28,624 nt of DNA, taken from NCBI GenBank assembly GCA_000504625.1, contig AZHR01000017.1, positions 1 through 28,624 on the forward strand. The letters are read 5' to 3'. This DNA is from an alpha proteobacterium SCGC AAA240-E13. Lineage in GTDB: Bacteria; Pseudomonadota; Alphaproteobacteria; Pelagibacterales; Pelagibacteraceae. The translations under genes and the position numbers were made by a program. Positions 1 through 8,681 of the stretch are shown here, piece after piece. Each line of letters opens with the position of its first letter. Position 1 is the first letter of the stretch. The notes below the pieces were generated by a model. The model was not told the DNA's origin. It made no database searches and was given only the letters and a program-made list of their open reading frames with translations.

Positions 1-2
1 TA

Positions 3-401
3 AAAGCAGAAGCTTCTTGGCCGTTTTTTTTGGGAGGAAAAAATACAGCAAGTTTAAAGAAATCAAAAAGCTTAAAATTTCAAAAAGAACTATTGCTTGA
101 AGATGCAATTAAATCTAACGATGCTTTGGCAACTAATGCCTGGTATAATTTTCAATCTTCAAAAAGTTTTTTAGCATCTATTAAATCTCAAGTTAAGGCG
201 GCTGAAATAGCAAATGAGGGCATAACCCAAGAATATGAATCTGGAGTAGGTAGATCAACCCTCGATGTTATACAATCCAATTCTATATTACTTGACGCTA
301 AAATTAGTTTAGCAGATTCACAAAGAAATTTGCTTTTATCCCAATATCAATTGTTATCATCTATCGGTAGATTAACAGGATCAAATTTAGGTTTAAATTA
401 A
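3..401 (+). CDS. tolC: TolC-family outer-membrane efflux protein, C-terminal part (5' end outside window)
   Basis: This is the C-terminal end of an outer-membrane channel of the TolC/OEP family, which forms the periplasmic tunnel and outer-membrane barrel of type I secretion and tripartite efflux systems. The frame is open from the window edge, so the TTG at base 30 is not a real start and roughly the first two thirds of the gene lie upstream. The visible part shows the family's late coiled-coil pattern: a long alanine-, serine- and glutamine-rich helix, then an E-Y-x-x-G-V-G-R-S-T-L-D-V-I segment, then a helix ending in Q-Y-Q-L-L-S-S-I-G-R-L-T-G. The fold is clear, but the partner transporter cannot be named from this fragment. 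Confidence 0.85.
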   Translation, partial: KAEASWPFFLGGKNTASLKKSKSLKFQKELLLEDAIKSNDALATNAWYNFQSSKSFLASIKSQVKAAEIANEGITQEYESGVGRSTLDVIQSNSILLDAKISLADSQRNLLLSQYQLLSSIGRLTGSNLGLN

Positions 402-439
402 GCTCTAATTTTCCTCTACAATTAAATTTTTCATCACTA

Positions 440-467
440 TTGATAAAAAGAACAAAATGTGTACATT
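440..467 (+). promoter_or_regulatory. candidate sigma70 promoter of recA
   Basis: TTGATA (440-445) and TACATT (462-467) lie 16 bases apart, about 45 bases before the recA start. TTGATA fits a -35 box well; TACATT matches 4 of 6 bases of a -10 box. A second possible -10, TATAAG at 483-488, lies downstream. In a sequence this AT-rich the match is only suggestive. Support comes from the overlap with a LexA-like box. Confidence 0.35.
450..464 (+). promoter_or_regulatory. candidate LexA (SOS) box upstream of recA
   Basis: The sequence GAAC-N7-GTAC matches 7 of 8 fixed positions of the alphaproteobacterial LexA site GAAC-N7-GAAC (GTTC-N7-GTTC on the other strand). It sits across the predicted recA promoter spacer, the usual position of the SOS operator. 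Whether this genome encodes LexA cannot be seen here. Confidence 0.4.
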
Positions 468-512
468 TAGTTTATTGATTCGTATAAGAAATATTTAAAA
501 AAAGGGCTAAAA

Positions 513-1622
513 ATGACAAAAAATAACTTAAAAATCGTTAAATCAAATAAAAATCAAGAATTAGAGAACAAAGATAAGAATAAGGCCTTAGAAGCAGCCA
601 TAAGTCAGATTGATGATACTTTTGGTAAGGGTTCGGTGATGAAGCTGGGTCAACAAACTGTTATGGATATTGAATCAATATCTACAGGATCGCTCAGTCT
701 GGATCTGGCTTTAGGCATAGGAGGTTTGCCAAAAGGAAGAGTAATAGAAATTTATGGACCCGAAGCATCAGGAAAAACTACCTTAGCTTTACAAGTAGTT
801 GCTGAATCACAAAAATCAGGGGGCATTTGTGGATTTATTGATGCAGAACACGCACTTGATCCAATATATGCAAAGAAACTAGGAGTTAAAACTGATGAAC
901 TTTTAATTTCTCAGCCAGATACTGGTGAACAAGCTTTAGAAATAGCAGATACCTTAATCAAATCGGGATCTATTTCTGTCTTAGTTATTGACTCAGTTGC
1001 TGCATTAACACCACGAGCTGAACTCGAGGGTGAAATGGGTGATCATCATGTCGGTTTACAATCAAGGTTAATGAGCCAAGCATTGAGAAAACTTACAAGT
1101 TCCATTTCGAAAACTAATACGATGGTAATTTTTATAAATCAAATAAGAATGAAAATTGGTATTATGTTTGGTAATCCAGAAACCACATCTGGTGGAAATG
1201 CATTAAAATTTTATTCATCTGTAAGAATGGATATTCGAAGGATTGGAGCAATAAAAGAAAAAGATCAAATAGTTGGTAATTCGACGAGGGTAAAAGTAGT
1301 AAAAAACAAAGTATCTCCCCCATTCAAAGTAGTAGAATTTGATTTAATGTATGGAAAGGGAATCAGTAAATCAGGAGAGCTAATTGATCTAGGAGCTAAA
1401 GCAGATATCGTAGAGAAAGCAGGTGCTTGGTATGCTTATAAAGGCGAAAAAATTGGTCAGGGCAGAGAAAATGCTAAGCTTTATTTAGAAAAAAATCCTC
1501 AAGTTGCAGCTGAAATTGAAATGGCAATTAGAACCGAAGCAGGTGTTATTGCAAAAAAAATAGAAGGCAACCCTATAGAAAAGACTGCCGAAAATGAAAA
1601 GGAAAATAATAAAAAAAATTAA
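513..1622 (+). CDS. recA: Recombinase RecA
   Basis: RecA binds single-stranded DNA, forms ATP-dependent filaments, drives strand exchange in repair, and triggers LexA self-cleavage. The 369-residue product has the Walker A motif G-P-E-A-S-G-K-T-T at about 82-90, the D-A-E-H-A-L-D-P segment after it, the Walker B strand ending in V-I-D-S-V-A-A-L, and the F-I-N-Q-I-R segment. The length is slightly above the usual ~350 because of a Lys/Asn-rich N-terminal extension of about 20 residues and a Lys/Glu/Asn-rich tail. A GGG ribosome site lies just upstream of the ATG. The gene is closed by a strong hairpin terminator, so it is probably transcribed alone. Confidence 0.97.
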   Translation: MTKNNLKIVKSNKNQELENKDKNKALEAAISQIDDTFGKGSVMKLGQQTVMDIESISTGSLSLDLALGIGGLPKGRVIEIYGPEASGKTTLALQVVAESQKSGGICGFIDAEHALDPIYAKKLGVKTDELLISQPDTGEQALEIADTLIKSGSISVLVIDSVAALTPRAELEGEMGDHHVGLQSRLMSQALRKLTSSISKTNTMVIFINQIRMKIGIMFGNPETTSGGNALKFYSSVRMDIRRIGAIKEKDQIVGNSTRVKVVKNKVSPPFKVVEFDLMYGKGISKSGELIDLGAKADIVEKAGAWYAYKGEKIGQGRENAKLYLEKNPQVAAEIEMAIRTEAGVIAKKIEGNPIEKTAENEKENNKKN

Positions 1623-1641
1623 CAAAATAGTCATCTAAAAC

Positions 1642-1675
1642 AAAGAAAGGTGTTTAATAAAACACCTTTCTTTTG
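1642..1675 (+). terminator. Rho-independent terminator after recA
   Basis: A perfect 14-bp inverted repeat (1642-1655 and 1660-1673, loop AATA) has its descending arm ending in a T run, 19 bases after the recA stop. The core GGTGTTT/AAACACC is flanked by A and T runs. The structure also spans base 1650, where an upstream in-frame ATG of alaS lies. This is one reason to place the alaS start further down. Confidence 0.85.
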
Positions 1676-1721
1676 CTCACAGTTATCTAGACATCAAATA
1701 AAAAAGCTGTATTTTAGAAAT

Positions 1722-4379
1722 ATGGCTAATAAATCACTAAATAACATAAGAAGTTCATTTCTAAACTATTTTAAAAAAAACGATCACAAAATTGTGGATT
1801 CAAGCAATTTGGTTCCAAATAACGATCCAACCTTAATGTTTGCTAATTCAGGAATGGTTCAGTTTAAAAATGTGTTTACGGGTTTAGAAAAAAGAAAATA
1901 TTTAAGAGCAACTACTTCACAAAAATGTGTAAGAGCTGGAGGAAAACACAACGATCTAGAAAATGTTGGATATACACCAAGACACCATACATTTTTTGAA
2001 ATGTTAGGAAACTTCTCATTTGGTGATTATTTTAAAGATAAATCAATAAGTTTAGCGTGGGATTTAATTACAAAAGAATTTGGTCTTAAAAAAGATAGAT
2101 TATATGTGACAGTATTTAATGAAGATGATGATGCCTTTAATTTGTGGAAAAAAATTTCTGGTTTAAGTCAGGACAAGATTATTAAAATTTCTACATCTGA
2201 TAATTTTTGGTCTATGGGAGAAACAGGGCCTTGTGGGCCTTGTTCAGAAATTTTTTATGATCATGGGGACCATTTAAAAGGAGGACCTCCTGGAACTATT
2301 AATCAAGATGGAGATAGATTTATTGAAATATGGAATTTAGTTTTCATGCAATTTGAACAAATATCTAAAGAAAAAAGAATTAATTTACCGAAACCATCAG
2401 TAGATACGGGCATGGGATTAGAAAGAATTTCTGCTTTATTACAAGGTACTCATGATAATTATCAAACAGATCATTTTAAAAAATTAATAAGTTCAACTTC
2501 TGAAATTTTAAAAGTAAAAGAAGATAAAAAAAATATAGCAAGTTTTAGAGTTATTGCTGATCATTTAAGAGCAAGTTCTTTTCTAATTGCTGAAGGAGTT
2601 TTACCTTCTAATGAGGGAAGAGGGTATGTTTTAAGAAGAATTATGAGAAGAGGTATGAGACATTCTCATTTATTAGGTTCTAAAGAACCAATTTTTTATA
2701 AAATTTTAAAAACATTAATTAATGAAATGTCTTTAAATTATCCTGAACTATTAAGAGCTGAAACTCTTATTTCCGAAACCTTAAAAATGGAAGAGGAAAA
2801 GTTTTTAGTACTTCTTGAAAGAGGTATGAATATTCTTGAGGAGGAAACAAAAAAAGTTAAAGACGTATTTCCAGGTGATGTTGCTTTTAAATTATATGAT
2901 ACATATGGTTTTCCATTAGATCTTACCCAAGATGTTCTAAGACACAAATCTATAAAAATTAACACCAAAGTATTTGATCAATTAATGGCCAAGAGAAGAG
3001 AGGAAGCTAAAAAAAATTGGAAAGGCTCAGGTGACAGTACTGTTGAACATATCTGGTTTAATATTAGAGAAAAATTAGGATCTACAGATTTTTTGGGATA
3101 TGAAAATGATAATTCACAAGGTGTTGTTCTTTCTATAGTTCATGATGGAAAAGAAATTGAAACTTTAAATGAAGGCAAAGAAGGGAAAATAATTACTAAC
3201 CAAACCCCCTTTTATGGAGAGTCAGGTGGTCAAATAGGAGATACGGGTTTTCTTTTTGGTTCAAGTAGTCGCTTTGAAGTAATAGATACACAAAAAAAAT
3301 TAGGAGATCTTCATGTTCATATTGGCAAACTAATTAAAGGATCAATATCTAAAGGAGATACCTTAAATTTAAAAATAAATTCAGAAAGAAGATCAAATAT
3401 CAGAGCATATCATTCAGCAACACATCTATTAAATGAAGCATTAAGAAGAGTTTTAGGAAAACATGTAACCCAAAAAGGTTCATTTGTAGGACCAGATAGA
3501 CTTCGATTTGATTTCAGTCATATGAAACCAATTTCAAAAGATGAAGTAAATAAAATTGAGAAATATGTTAATTCAATGGTTGAATCCAAAGCAGATGTTC
3601 GCACCAGATTAATGGCAACTAAAGAAGCAGTTTCAAATGGAGCTCTGGCTTTATTTGGAGAAAAATATGATGACGAAGTAAGAGTATTATCAATGGGTAA
3701 TGATAAAGGCACATATTTTTCAACTGAATTATGTGGTGGAACTCACGTTAAAAATACATCTGAAATAGGTAATTTTAAAATAATAAGTCAATCAGCAATT
3801 GCTGCTGGTGTGAGAAGAGTGGAAGCTTTGAGAGCTTCACAATTAACTGAATATTTAAAATCAAAAAAAATTGACCAAGAACACAAAGACAAAAAATTAC
3901 AAGAAAATATTAACCAAATTAAAATTCAAATTAAATCCCTTGGAGGGAAAATTAATAAAGACGAACAAGATTTAAATCAATTAAAAAATCAGTATGAAAA
4001 ATTGTTAATAGACAGCATTTTAAAAGATCAAAACAAAAATCAAGTTAAAGATGAAATTGTTAACAAAATTAAAATTAGATTTCAGAAAATACAAGGATTT
4101 CCTACTAAAGAACTTAGATCAATAATTGATAAAGGAAAAAAAGATCTTAAAGAAGGAATTATAATTGCTTACGCAATACAAGAACGAAAATTAGGAATTG
4201 CAATTGGAGTTACAGAAGAACTATCCAATAAAATTAGCGCTGTGGAACTAGTTAAAATTGGATCTTCTGTACTAGGAGGCCAAGGAGGTGGGGGTAGAAA
4301 AGATTTTGCTCAGGCAGGAGGAGAAGAACAAGAAAAAATTGAAGAATCTTACAAAGAAATCCTAAAAAAAATTAGTTAA
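1722..4379 (+). CDS. alaS: Alanine-tRNA ligase AlaS
   Basis: AlaS charges tRNA-Ala with alanine in the cytoplasm and clears mischarged Ser- and Gly-tRNA-Ala. From the ATG at 1722 the product has 885 residues, close to the family norm. The frame extends upstream to an ATG at 1650, but that would add a non-conserved leader starting inside the recA terminator. The start at 1722 gives the usual opening, with S-F-L-x-Y-F near the N-terminus. Class II signatures are present (H-H-T-F-F-E-M-L-G-N-F-S-F-G-D-Y-F), then the editing domain with H-S-A-T-H and C-G-G-T-H, and the C-terminal DHHA1 domain with G-G-G-G-R-K-D-F-A-Q-A-G-G. The last 8 bases overlap the end of icd on the other strand. Confidence 0.97.
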   Translation: MANKSLNNIRSSFLNYFKKNDHKIVDSSNLVPNNDPTLMFANSGMVQFKNVFTGLEKRKYLRATTSQKCVRAGGKHNDLENVGYTPRHHTFFEMLGNFSFGDYFKDKSISLAWDLITKEFGLKKDRLYVTVFNEDDDAFNLWKKISGLSQDKIIKISTSDNFWSMGETGPCGPCSEIFYDHGDHLKGGPPGTINQDGDRFIEIWNLVFMQFEQISKEKRINLPKPSVDTGMGLERISALLQGTHDNYQTDHFKKLISSTSEILKVKEDKKNIASFRVIADHLRASSFLIAEGVLPSNEGRGYVLRRIMRRGMRHSHLLGSKEPIFYKILKTLINEMSLNYPELLRAETLISETLKMEEEKFLVLLERGMNILEEETKKVKDVFPGDVAFKLYDTYGFPLDLTQDVLRHKSIKINTKVFDQLMAKRREEAKKNWKGSGDSTVEHIWFNIREKLGSTDFLGYENDNSQGVVLSIVHDGKEIETLNEGKEGKIITNQTPFYGESGGQIGDTGFLFGSSSRFEVIDTQKKLGDLHVHIGKLIKGSISKGDTLNLKINSERRSNIRAYHSATHLLNEALRRVLGKHVTQKGSFVGPDRLRFDFSHMKPISKDEVNKIEKYVNSMVESKADVRTRLMATKEAVSNGALALFGEKYDDEVRVLSMGNDKGTYFSTELCGGTHVKNTSEIGNFKIISQSAIAAGVRRVEALRASQLTEYLKSKKIDQEHKDKKLQENINQIKIQIKSLGGKINKDEQDLNQLKNQYEKLLIDSILKDQNKNQVKDEIVNKIKIRFQKIQGFPTKELRSIIDKGKKDLKEGIIIAYAIQERKLGIAIGVTEELSNKISAVELVKIGSSVLGGQGGGGRKDFAQAGGEEQEKIEESYKEILKKIS

Positions 4380-5586
4380 GTGTTTTTTTTAATGAGCCAT
4401 CAATTTCATCCAAAAATTGATTAGTAGTTAAGTATTTATTGGTAGGGCTAATCAATATAGCTAGATCTTTTGTCATAGATCCCTTTTCAACAGTTGTTAT
4501 ACAAGTTTTTTCTAATACATCGCAAAAATTAATTAATTTTTGATTTGAATCTAGCTTTCCACGATGTGCTAGTCCTCTTGTCCAGGCAAAAATTGATGCA
4601 ATAGGATTAGTAGAAGTTTCTTTTCCTTGTTGATGTATTCGATAATGTCTTGTTACTGTACCATGTGCTGCTTCAGACTCCATCGTTTTACCATCTGGAG
4701 TTAATAGCACACTTGTCATCATTCCCAACGAACCATATGCTTGGGCAATAGTATCTGATTGAACATCACCATCATAATTTTTGCAAGCCCATATAAATTT
4801 TCCATTCCATTTCAATGCGCAAGCAACCATATCATCAATTAATCTGTGCTCATAAATAATATTTAGTTTTTTAAAATCATTTTTAAATTCTTTTTCAAAA
4901 ATATTTTCAAAAATTTCTTTGAATCTTCCGTCGTAATTTTTTAAGATAGTATTTTTGGTTGAAAGATAGACGGGCCATTTGCGGACTAAACCATAATTGA
5001 AACATGATCTTGCAAAATTTTCTATAGATTTATCTAAATTGTACATAGAAAGAGCAACCCCAGGTCCAGGAAAATTAAAAACTTCATATCTTTTTTCTTC
5101 CTTTAAATTTTCTGAGGTCCATTTAATTTCAAGTTTGCCTTTGCCAGGAACTTTAAAATCCTTAGCTCTGTATTGGTCACCATAAGCATGTCTTCCTATG
5201 ATAATTGGATTGGTCCACGACGGCACAAGTTTTGGAATATTTTTGCATACTATTGGTTCTCTAAAAATAGTGCCACCTAGAATATTTCTGATAGTACCAT
5301 TTGGCGATCTCCACATTTTTGATAAATTAAATTCTTTGACTCTTTCTTCGTCAGGTGTAATTGTTGCACATTTAATCCCTACACCAATTTTTTTTATTGT
5401 ATTGGCACAATCAATAGTTACTTGATCTGAAGTTTTGTCTCTATTTTGGATACTCAAGTCGAAGGTTTTAACTTGTAAATCCAAATAAGGTAAAATAAGT
5501 TTTTTTTTAATAAAATCCCAAATTATCCTAGTCATCTCATCACCATTTAGGTCTACAATTGGATTATTTACTTTAATTTTACTCAT
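4372..5586 (-). CDS. icd: NADP-dependent isocitrate dehydrogenase
   Basis: The enzyme oxidises isocitrate to 2-oxoglutarate with NADP in the TCA cycle. At 404 residues it belongs to the homodimeric, eukaryote-like type common in alphaproteobacteria, not the E. coli type. Visible signatures are D-L-N-G-D-E-M-T-R near the N-terminus, S-P-N-G-T-I-R-N with the substrate-binding serine, G-R-H-A-Y-G-D-Q-Y-R-A, the metal-site region K-N-Y-D-G-D-V-Q-S-D, and H-G-T-V-T-R-H-Y-R, whose Arg-His pair fits NADP use. Its 2-oxoglutarate would feed glutamate synthesis, which links it functionally to the nitrogen genes further right. It is divergent from psd and overlaps alaS by 8 bases at the 3' end. Confidence 0.96.
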   Translation of the reverse strand: MSKIKVNNPIVDLNGDEMTRIIWDFIKKKLILPYLDLQVKTFDLSIQNRDKTSDQVTIDCANTIKKIGVGIKCATITPDEERVKEFNLSKMWRSPNGTIRNILGGTIFREPIVCKNIPKLVPSWTNPIIIGRHAYGDQYRAKDFKVPGKGKLEIKWTSENLKEEKRYEVFNFPGPGVALSMYNLDKSIENFARSCFNYGLVRKWPVYLSTKNTILKNYDGRFKEIFENIFEKEFKNDFKKLNIIYEHRLIDDMVACALKWNGKFIWACKNYDGDVQSDTIAQAYGSLGMMTSVLLTPDGKTMESEAAHGTVTRHYRIHQQGKETSTNPIASIFAWTRGLAHRGKLDSNQKLINFCDVLEKTCITTVEKGSMTKDLAILISPTNKYLTTNQFLDEIDGSLKKTLN

Positions 5587-5618
5587 TTAATTTAATTAAT
5601 CTTAACAATTGAAATTAA

Positions 5619-5646
5619 TTGGTTTTTATACATATTAACCTAAAAT
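5619..5646 (+). promoter_or_regulatory. candidate promoter for the psd-pssA run
   Basis: TTGGTT (5619-5624) and TAAAAT (5641-5646) are spaced by 16 bases within the 76-base divergent gap between icd and psd. The -10 box is a 5-of-6 match and the -35 box is weak. The ATG of psd follows 16 bases after the -10 box, so the leader would be very short. No clear boxes were found for icd in the same gap. Confidence 0.3.
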
Positions 5647-5662
5647 TAGCAATTAAAGTAAT

Positions 5663-6337
5663 ATGAACGTTGGAACCCAAATATCAAACGCAATATTTCA
5701 AAAAATTCACAATGAAGGATATAAATTCATTGCTATTTCTATTCTTGTTACCTTTGTTTTATTATTAATTTCAAAATTTTTAGGTTTTATTGGATTATTG
5801 ATTACTATTTGGGTTTATTATTTTTTTAGAGATCCAGATAGAGTTTCGGTTGATGACCAGGATTATATAGTAAGTCCAGCCGATGGATTAATTACTCAAA
5901 TAGTGGAAACAAATGGACCAAAGGAATTTAATTTAGAAAATAAAAAATTTACACGTATCAGTATTTTTATGAGTGTTTTTAATTGTCATGTTAATAGATC
6001 ACCTGTCCTTGCTTTGATAGAAGATATATTTTATATACACGGTAAATTTTTTAATGCAAGTCTAGATAAAGCAAGTGAAAATAATGAAAGAAACATGATT
6101 AAATTTAAAACTAACTATGGAGATGAAATTGTAGTTGTTCAAATAGCAGGTCTCATTGCGAGAAGAATAATTTGTGATTGCAACAAATCTGACACTGTAA
6201 AACAAGGTGAAAGAATAGGTATGATAAGATTTGGCAGTAGGGTTGATATTTATTTTAGCAATTATACAAATTTAGCAAAACAAAATCAAACTACTGTTGC
6301 AGGAGAAACGTTACTTGCAAAGAAAAAAATTATATGA
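5663..6337 (+). CDS. psd: Phosphatidylserine decarboxylase proenzyme (short form)
   Basis: This is a membrane enzyme that decarboxylates phosphatidylserine to phosphatidylethanolamine. The proenzyme cleaves itself to create a pyruvoyl group. At 224 residues it is the short archaeal/alphaproteobacterial type. An N-terminal hydrophobic stretch spans about 21-55, and Y-F-F-R-D-P-x-R follows. S-P-A-D-G lies at 71-75 and F-N-C-H-V-N-R-S-P at about 106-114. The F-G-S-R motif puts the predicted cleavage between Gly191 and Ser192. The end overlaps the pssA start by 4 bases (ATGA), so the two lipid enzymes are translationally coupled. Confidence 0.93.
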   Translation: MNVGTQISNAIFQKIHNEGYKFIAISILVTFVLLLISKFLGFIGLLITIWVYYFFRDPDRVSVDDQDYIVSPADGLITQIVETNGPKEFNLENKKFTRISIFMSVFNCHVNRSPVLALIEDIFYIHGKFFNASLDKASENNERNMIKFKTNYGDEIVVVQIAGLIARRIICDCNKSDTVKQGERIGMIRFGSRVDIYFSNYTNLAKQNQTTVAGETLLAKKKII

Positions 6338-7140
6338 TCGAAAATAAAAGAAATTTTCAGGTTATTTCTAAAAAAAATCCAAGAATAATTTTACCAAATA
6401 CATTAACCATAATTGGTGTTTGTATCGGTTTAAGTTCAATTAAATTTGCGATGGATCAAAATTATGGTTTCTCAATAATTGCAATATTAATTTCTGCTAT
6501 CCTAGATACATTAGATGGTAGAATAGCAAGATTGATTAAAGGTACATCAAAAGTAGGTAAAGAATTAGACTCACTTACCGATGTTGTAAGTTTTGGTGTA
6601 GCACCTGCTTTTATTATGTACTTTTGGATTTTAAATGAAATTGGAAATTTAGGATGGTTGATTGTACTAATTTATGTAGTTTGCACTGCGTTAAGACTAG
6701 CAAGATTTAATATCATGACTCATGATGATAACTTACTATGGAAAGAAAATTTTTTTGAAGGGGTTCCCTCTCCTGGGGCAGCTGGATTAGTTTTATTGCC
6801 TTTAGTTTTATATAAATCGGAAATATATAATTTTGATCAATATAAACTATTAATCGTTTTATCGATTTTCATTATTACTTCATTTTTAATGATTAGTAAA
6901 ATTCCTACTTATTCAATGAAACGTATTGCCATTCCTCAAAGTACGACAATTTTTTTGTTACTTGGTATTGGTTTGTATTTCGGTCTTATATTTGTTTATA
7001 CTTTCAAAGTCCTCTTTATTACAGGAGTAATGTATATTCTTTCAATTCCTATAAGCTTTTTTCATTATAGGAAACTTAACAAAAGCGAAAAAAATTTAAA
7101 AAGAGTTCAGGACTCAGAAGAGACAGAGGATGTTCTTTAA
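6334..7140 (+). CDS. pssA: CDP-diacylglycerol-serine O-phosphatidyltransferase
   Basis: PssA makes phosphatidylserine from CDP-diacylglycerol and serine, the substrate of the neighbouring Psd. The 268-residue protein is very hydrophobic, with several predicted membrane spans. It carries a complete CDP-alcohol phosphotransferase motif, D-G-x2-A-R-x8-G-x3-D-x3-D, at about residues 61-83. The start codon overlaps the psd stop (ATGA). The last ~25 residues form a charged cytoplasmic tail. The pair psd-pssA provides the whole route from CDP-diacylglycerol to phosphatidylethanolamine. Confidence 0.94.
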   Translation: MIENKRNFQVISKKNPRIILPNTLTIIGVCIGLSSIKFAMDQNYGFSIIAILISAILDTLDGRIARLIKGTSKVGKELDSLTDVVSFGVAPAFIMYFWILNEIGNLGWLIVLIYVVCTALRLARFNIMTHDDNLLWKENFFEGVPSPGAAGLVLLPLVLYKSEIYNFDQYKLLIVLSIFIITSFLMISKIPTYSMKRIAIPQSTTIFLLLGIGLYFGLIFVYTFKVLFITGVMYILSIPISFFHYRKLNKSEKNLKRVQDSEETEDVL

Positions 7141-7142
7141 AA

Positions 7143-8057
7143 ATGAAGCCACGAGCAATTGTAACTCTTGCGGACTCAAATTATTTTGATTTATTGCTTG
7201 AGTTAATTACTTCAATAAAAAGATTTGAACAAAGTAAAAACGTTTCTATTTGTATTTTAGATGCAGGTTTAAAAAGTGATCAAATTGAAAATTTAAATAA
7301 CAAAGTTGAAATAATAAAAAAAGCAAATTGGGATATTGAGGTTCCAAAATTTAAAGTTTTTGGGAAAGAGTGGCTTAAAAGCCAAGTCTCTAGAGCTTTT
7401 TTACCAAACTATTTTCCAGATTTTGAAAAATATTTATGGATAGACTGTGATGCATGGGTAAATACTTGGGACTGCATTGATCTCTATTTTAAGGCTTGCG
7501 AAGACGGAAAAATTGGTATTACCCAAACAATTGGCGCAGGATATAAAGTTTTAACTAAGGTAAAATGGATTTTAGGAAAATTTGCTGCAATAAAATCTCA
7601 AAATTATAAACACGCCAAGAAATCTGGTTTTTCAGAAGATATTGCAAGAAAAATTGCCTTTGCCCCACATTTAAATATTGGGGTTTTTTCTTTGGAAAAA
7701 AATTCTGCATGTTGGAAAATTTGGCAGGAAAATTTAAAAATGGCTTTAAAAGCTGGAAATGTTTTTGGATCGGAAGGATTAGCAATAAATATAAGTGTTT
7801 ATGCAAATGATATTAAGGCAGAATTTTTGCCTTTAACATGTAACTGGATAGCAAGCAATGTACTACCAAAATATGACCAAGGTACAAAAAATTTTGTGGA
7901 GCCCTATTTACCACATACAAAAATTGGAATTATGCATTTAGCTGCCGGTATTTGGAGCGGTAGAAAGGATATGAGAACAAATAAAAACATAAAGATTCCA
8001 ATTGAAACAATAAAAGGAGATAAGATCCTTAAGAGTCTTAGGTATGGTATTGATTAG
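7143..8057 (+). CDS. Putative glycosyltransferase, GT8-like
   Basis: This 304-residue soluble protein resembles family 8 (GT-A fold) glycosyltransferases. The N-terminal strand A-I-V-T-L-A-D-S-N-Y is followed by a Rossmann-like half, and the metal/nucleotide-sugar D-x-D motif W-I-D-C-D-A-W sits at about 99-105. Near the end, I-M-H-L-A-A-G-I-W could supply the C-terminal metal-binding histidine typical of GT8. The ATG follows the pssA stop by two bases, which places it in the envelope-lipid run. A surface or lipid glycan is therefore a reasonable acceptor, but neither the donor nor the acceptor can be read from the sequence. Confidence 0.65.
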   Translation: MKPRAIVTLADSNYFDLLLELITSIKRFEQSKNVSICILDAGLKSDQIENLNNKVEIIKKANWDIEVPKFKVFGKEWLKSQVSRAFLPNYFPDFEKYLWIDCDAWVNTWDCIDLYFKACEDGKIGITQTIGAGYKVLTKVKWILGKFAAIKSQNYKHAKKSGFSEDIARKIAFAPHLNIGVFSLEKNSACWKIWQENLKMALKAGNVFGSEGLAINISVYANDIKAEFLPLTCNWIASNVLPKYDQGTKNFVEPYLPHTKIGIMHLAAGIWSGRKDMRTNKNIKIPIETIKGDKILKSLRYGID

Positions 8058-8681
8058 TTGAAAAAGAATAAAATATCAAAAAATTGGATTAATAGACAAA
8101 AAAGAGATATTTACGTAAGAGAGTCTAAACAACAAGGTTACAGATCTAGGTCCGCCTTTAAGTTGATTGAATTAGATCAGAAATTTCATTTTTTTTCTAG
8201 TTCAAAATTTTTTCTAGATCTCGGTTCAGCTCCGGGTAGTTGGTCGCAGGTAGCTTCTAAAACAATTAAGTATGGAAAAATATTATCTGTTGATATAAAA
8301 GAAATGTTACCTATTAGCAATGTCACATTCTTAAAAGGAGATTTTGAAGATTTTAAAACTCAAGAGAATATTGTTAATTTTTTTAATACAAAGATAGATA
8401 TAGTAGTTTCTGATATGGCATTAAATACCACGGGTAATAAAGAACTTGATTCTATAAGAACTGGAAATTTATGTTTAAATGCCTTAGAATTTTCTTGTAA
8501 AATTTTAAAATTCAGAGGAGTTTTTGTATCAAAAATTTTTATGGGTTCTGTTTTTAAAGAAATTAAGACTAATGCCGAAAGATTATTCAAAAAAGTTGTA
8601 ATTTTTAAACCAAAATCAAGCCGAAAAAAATCTAAAGAAATTTATATATTTTGTAAAAATTTAAGAGTTTTAAATGAGTAG
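8058..8681 (+). CDS. rlmE: 23S rRNA (uridine-2'-O-)methyltransferase RlmE (FtsJ/RrmJ)
   Basis: RlmE 2'-O-methylates U2552 in the A-loop of 23S rRNA using S-adenosylmethionine, late in 50S assembly. The 207-residue protein has the SAM loop L-D-L-G-S-A-P-G-S-W at about 53-62 and the full catalytic K-D-K-E set: Lys35, Asp119, Lys159, Glu194. The usual S-D-M-A-P-N segment reads S-D-M-A-L-N, with Leu replacing the conserved Pro. The best start is a TTG directly after the TAG stop of the previous gene, which points to stop-restart coupling. That TTG start is inferred, because no suitable ATG lies before the conserved region. Confidence 0.9.
   Translation: MKKNKISKNWINRQKRDIYVRESKQQGYRSRSAFKLIELDQKFHFFSSSKFFLDLGSAPGSWSQVASKTIKYGKILSVDIKEMLPISNVTFLKGDFEDFKTQENIVNFFNTKIDIVVSDMALNTTGNKELDSIRTGNLCLNALEFSCKILKFRGVFVSKIFMGSVFKEIKTNAERLFKKVVIFKPKSSRKKSKEIYIFCKNLRVLNE

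Noticed and set aside
1650..1721. Upstream in-frame extension of alaS with an ATG at 1650
   Set aside because: The extension begins inside the perfect recA terminator hairpin, adds a non-conserved leader, and the start at 1722 gives the normal AlaS N-terminus and length.
5587..5662. Specific promoter boxes for icd in the divergent gap
   Set aside because: Several TA-rich hexamers are possible but none has a convincing -35 partner at proper spacing.
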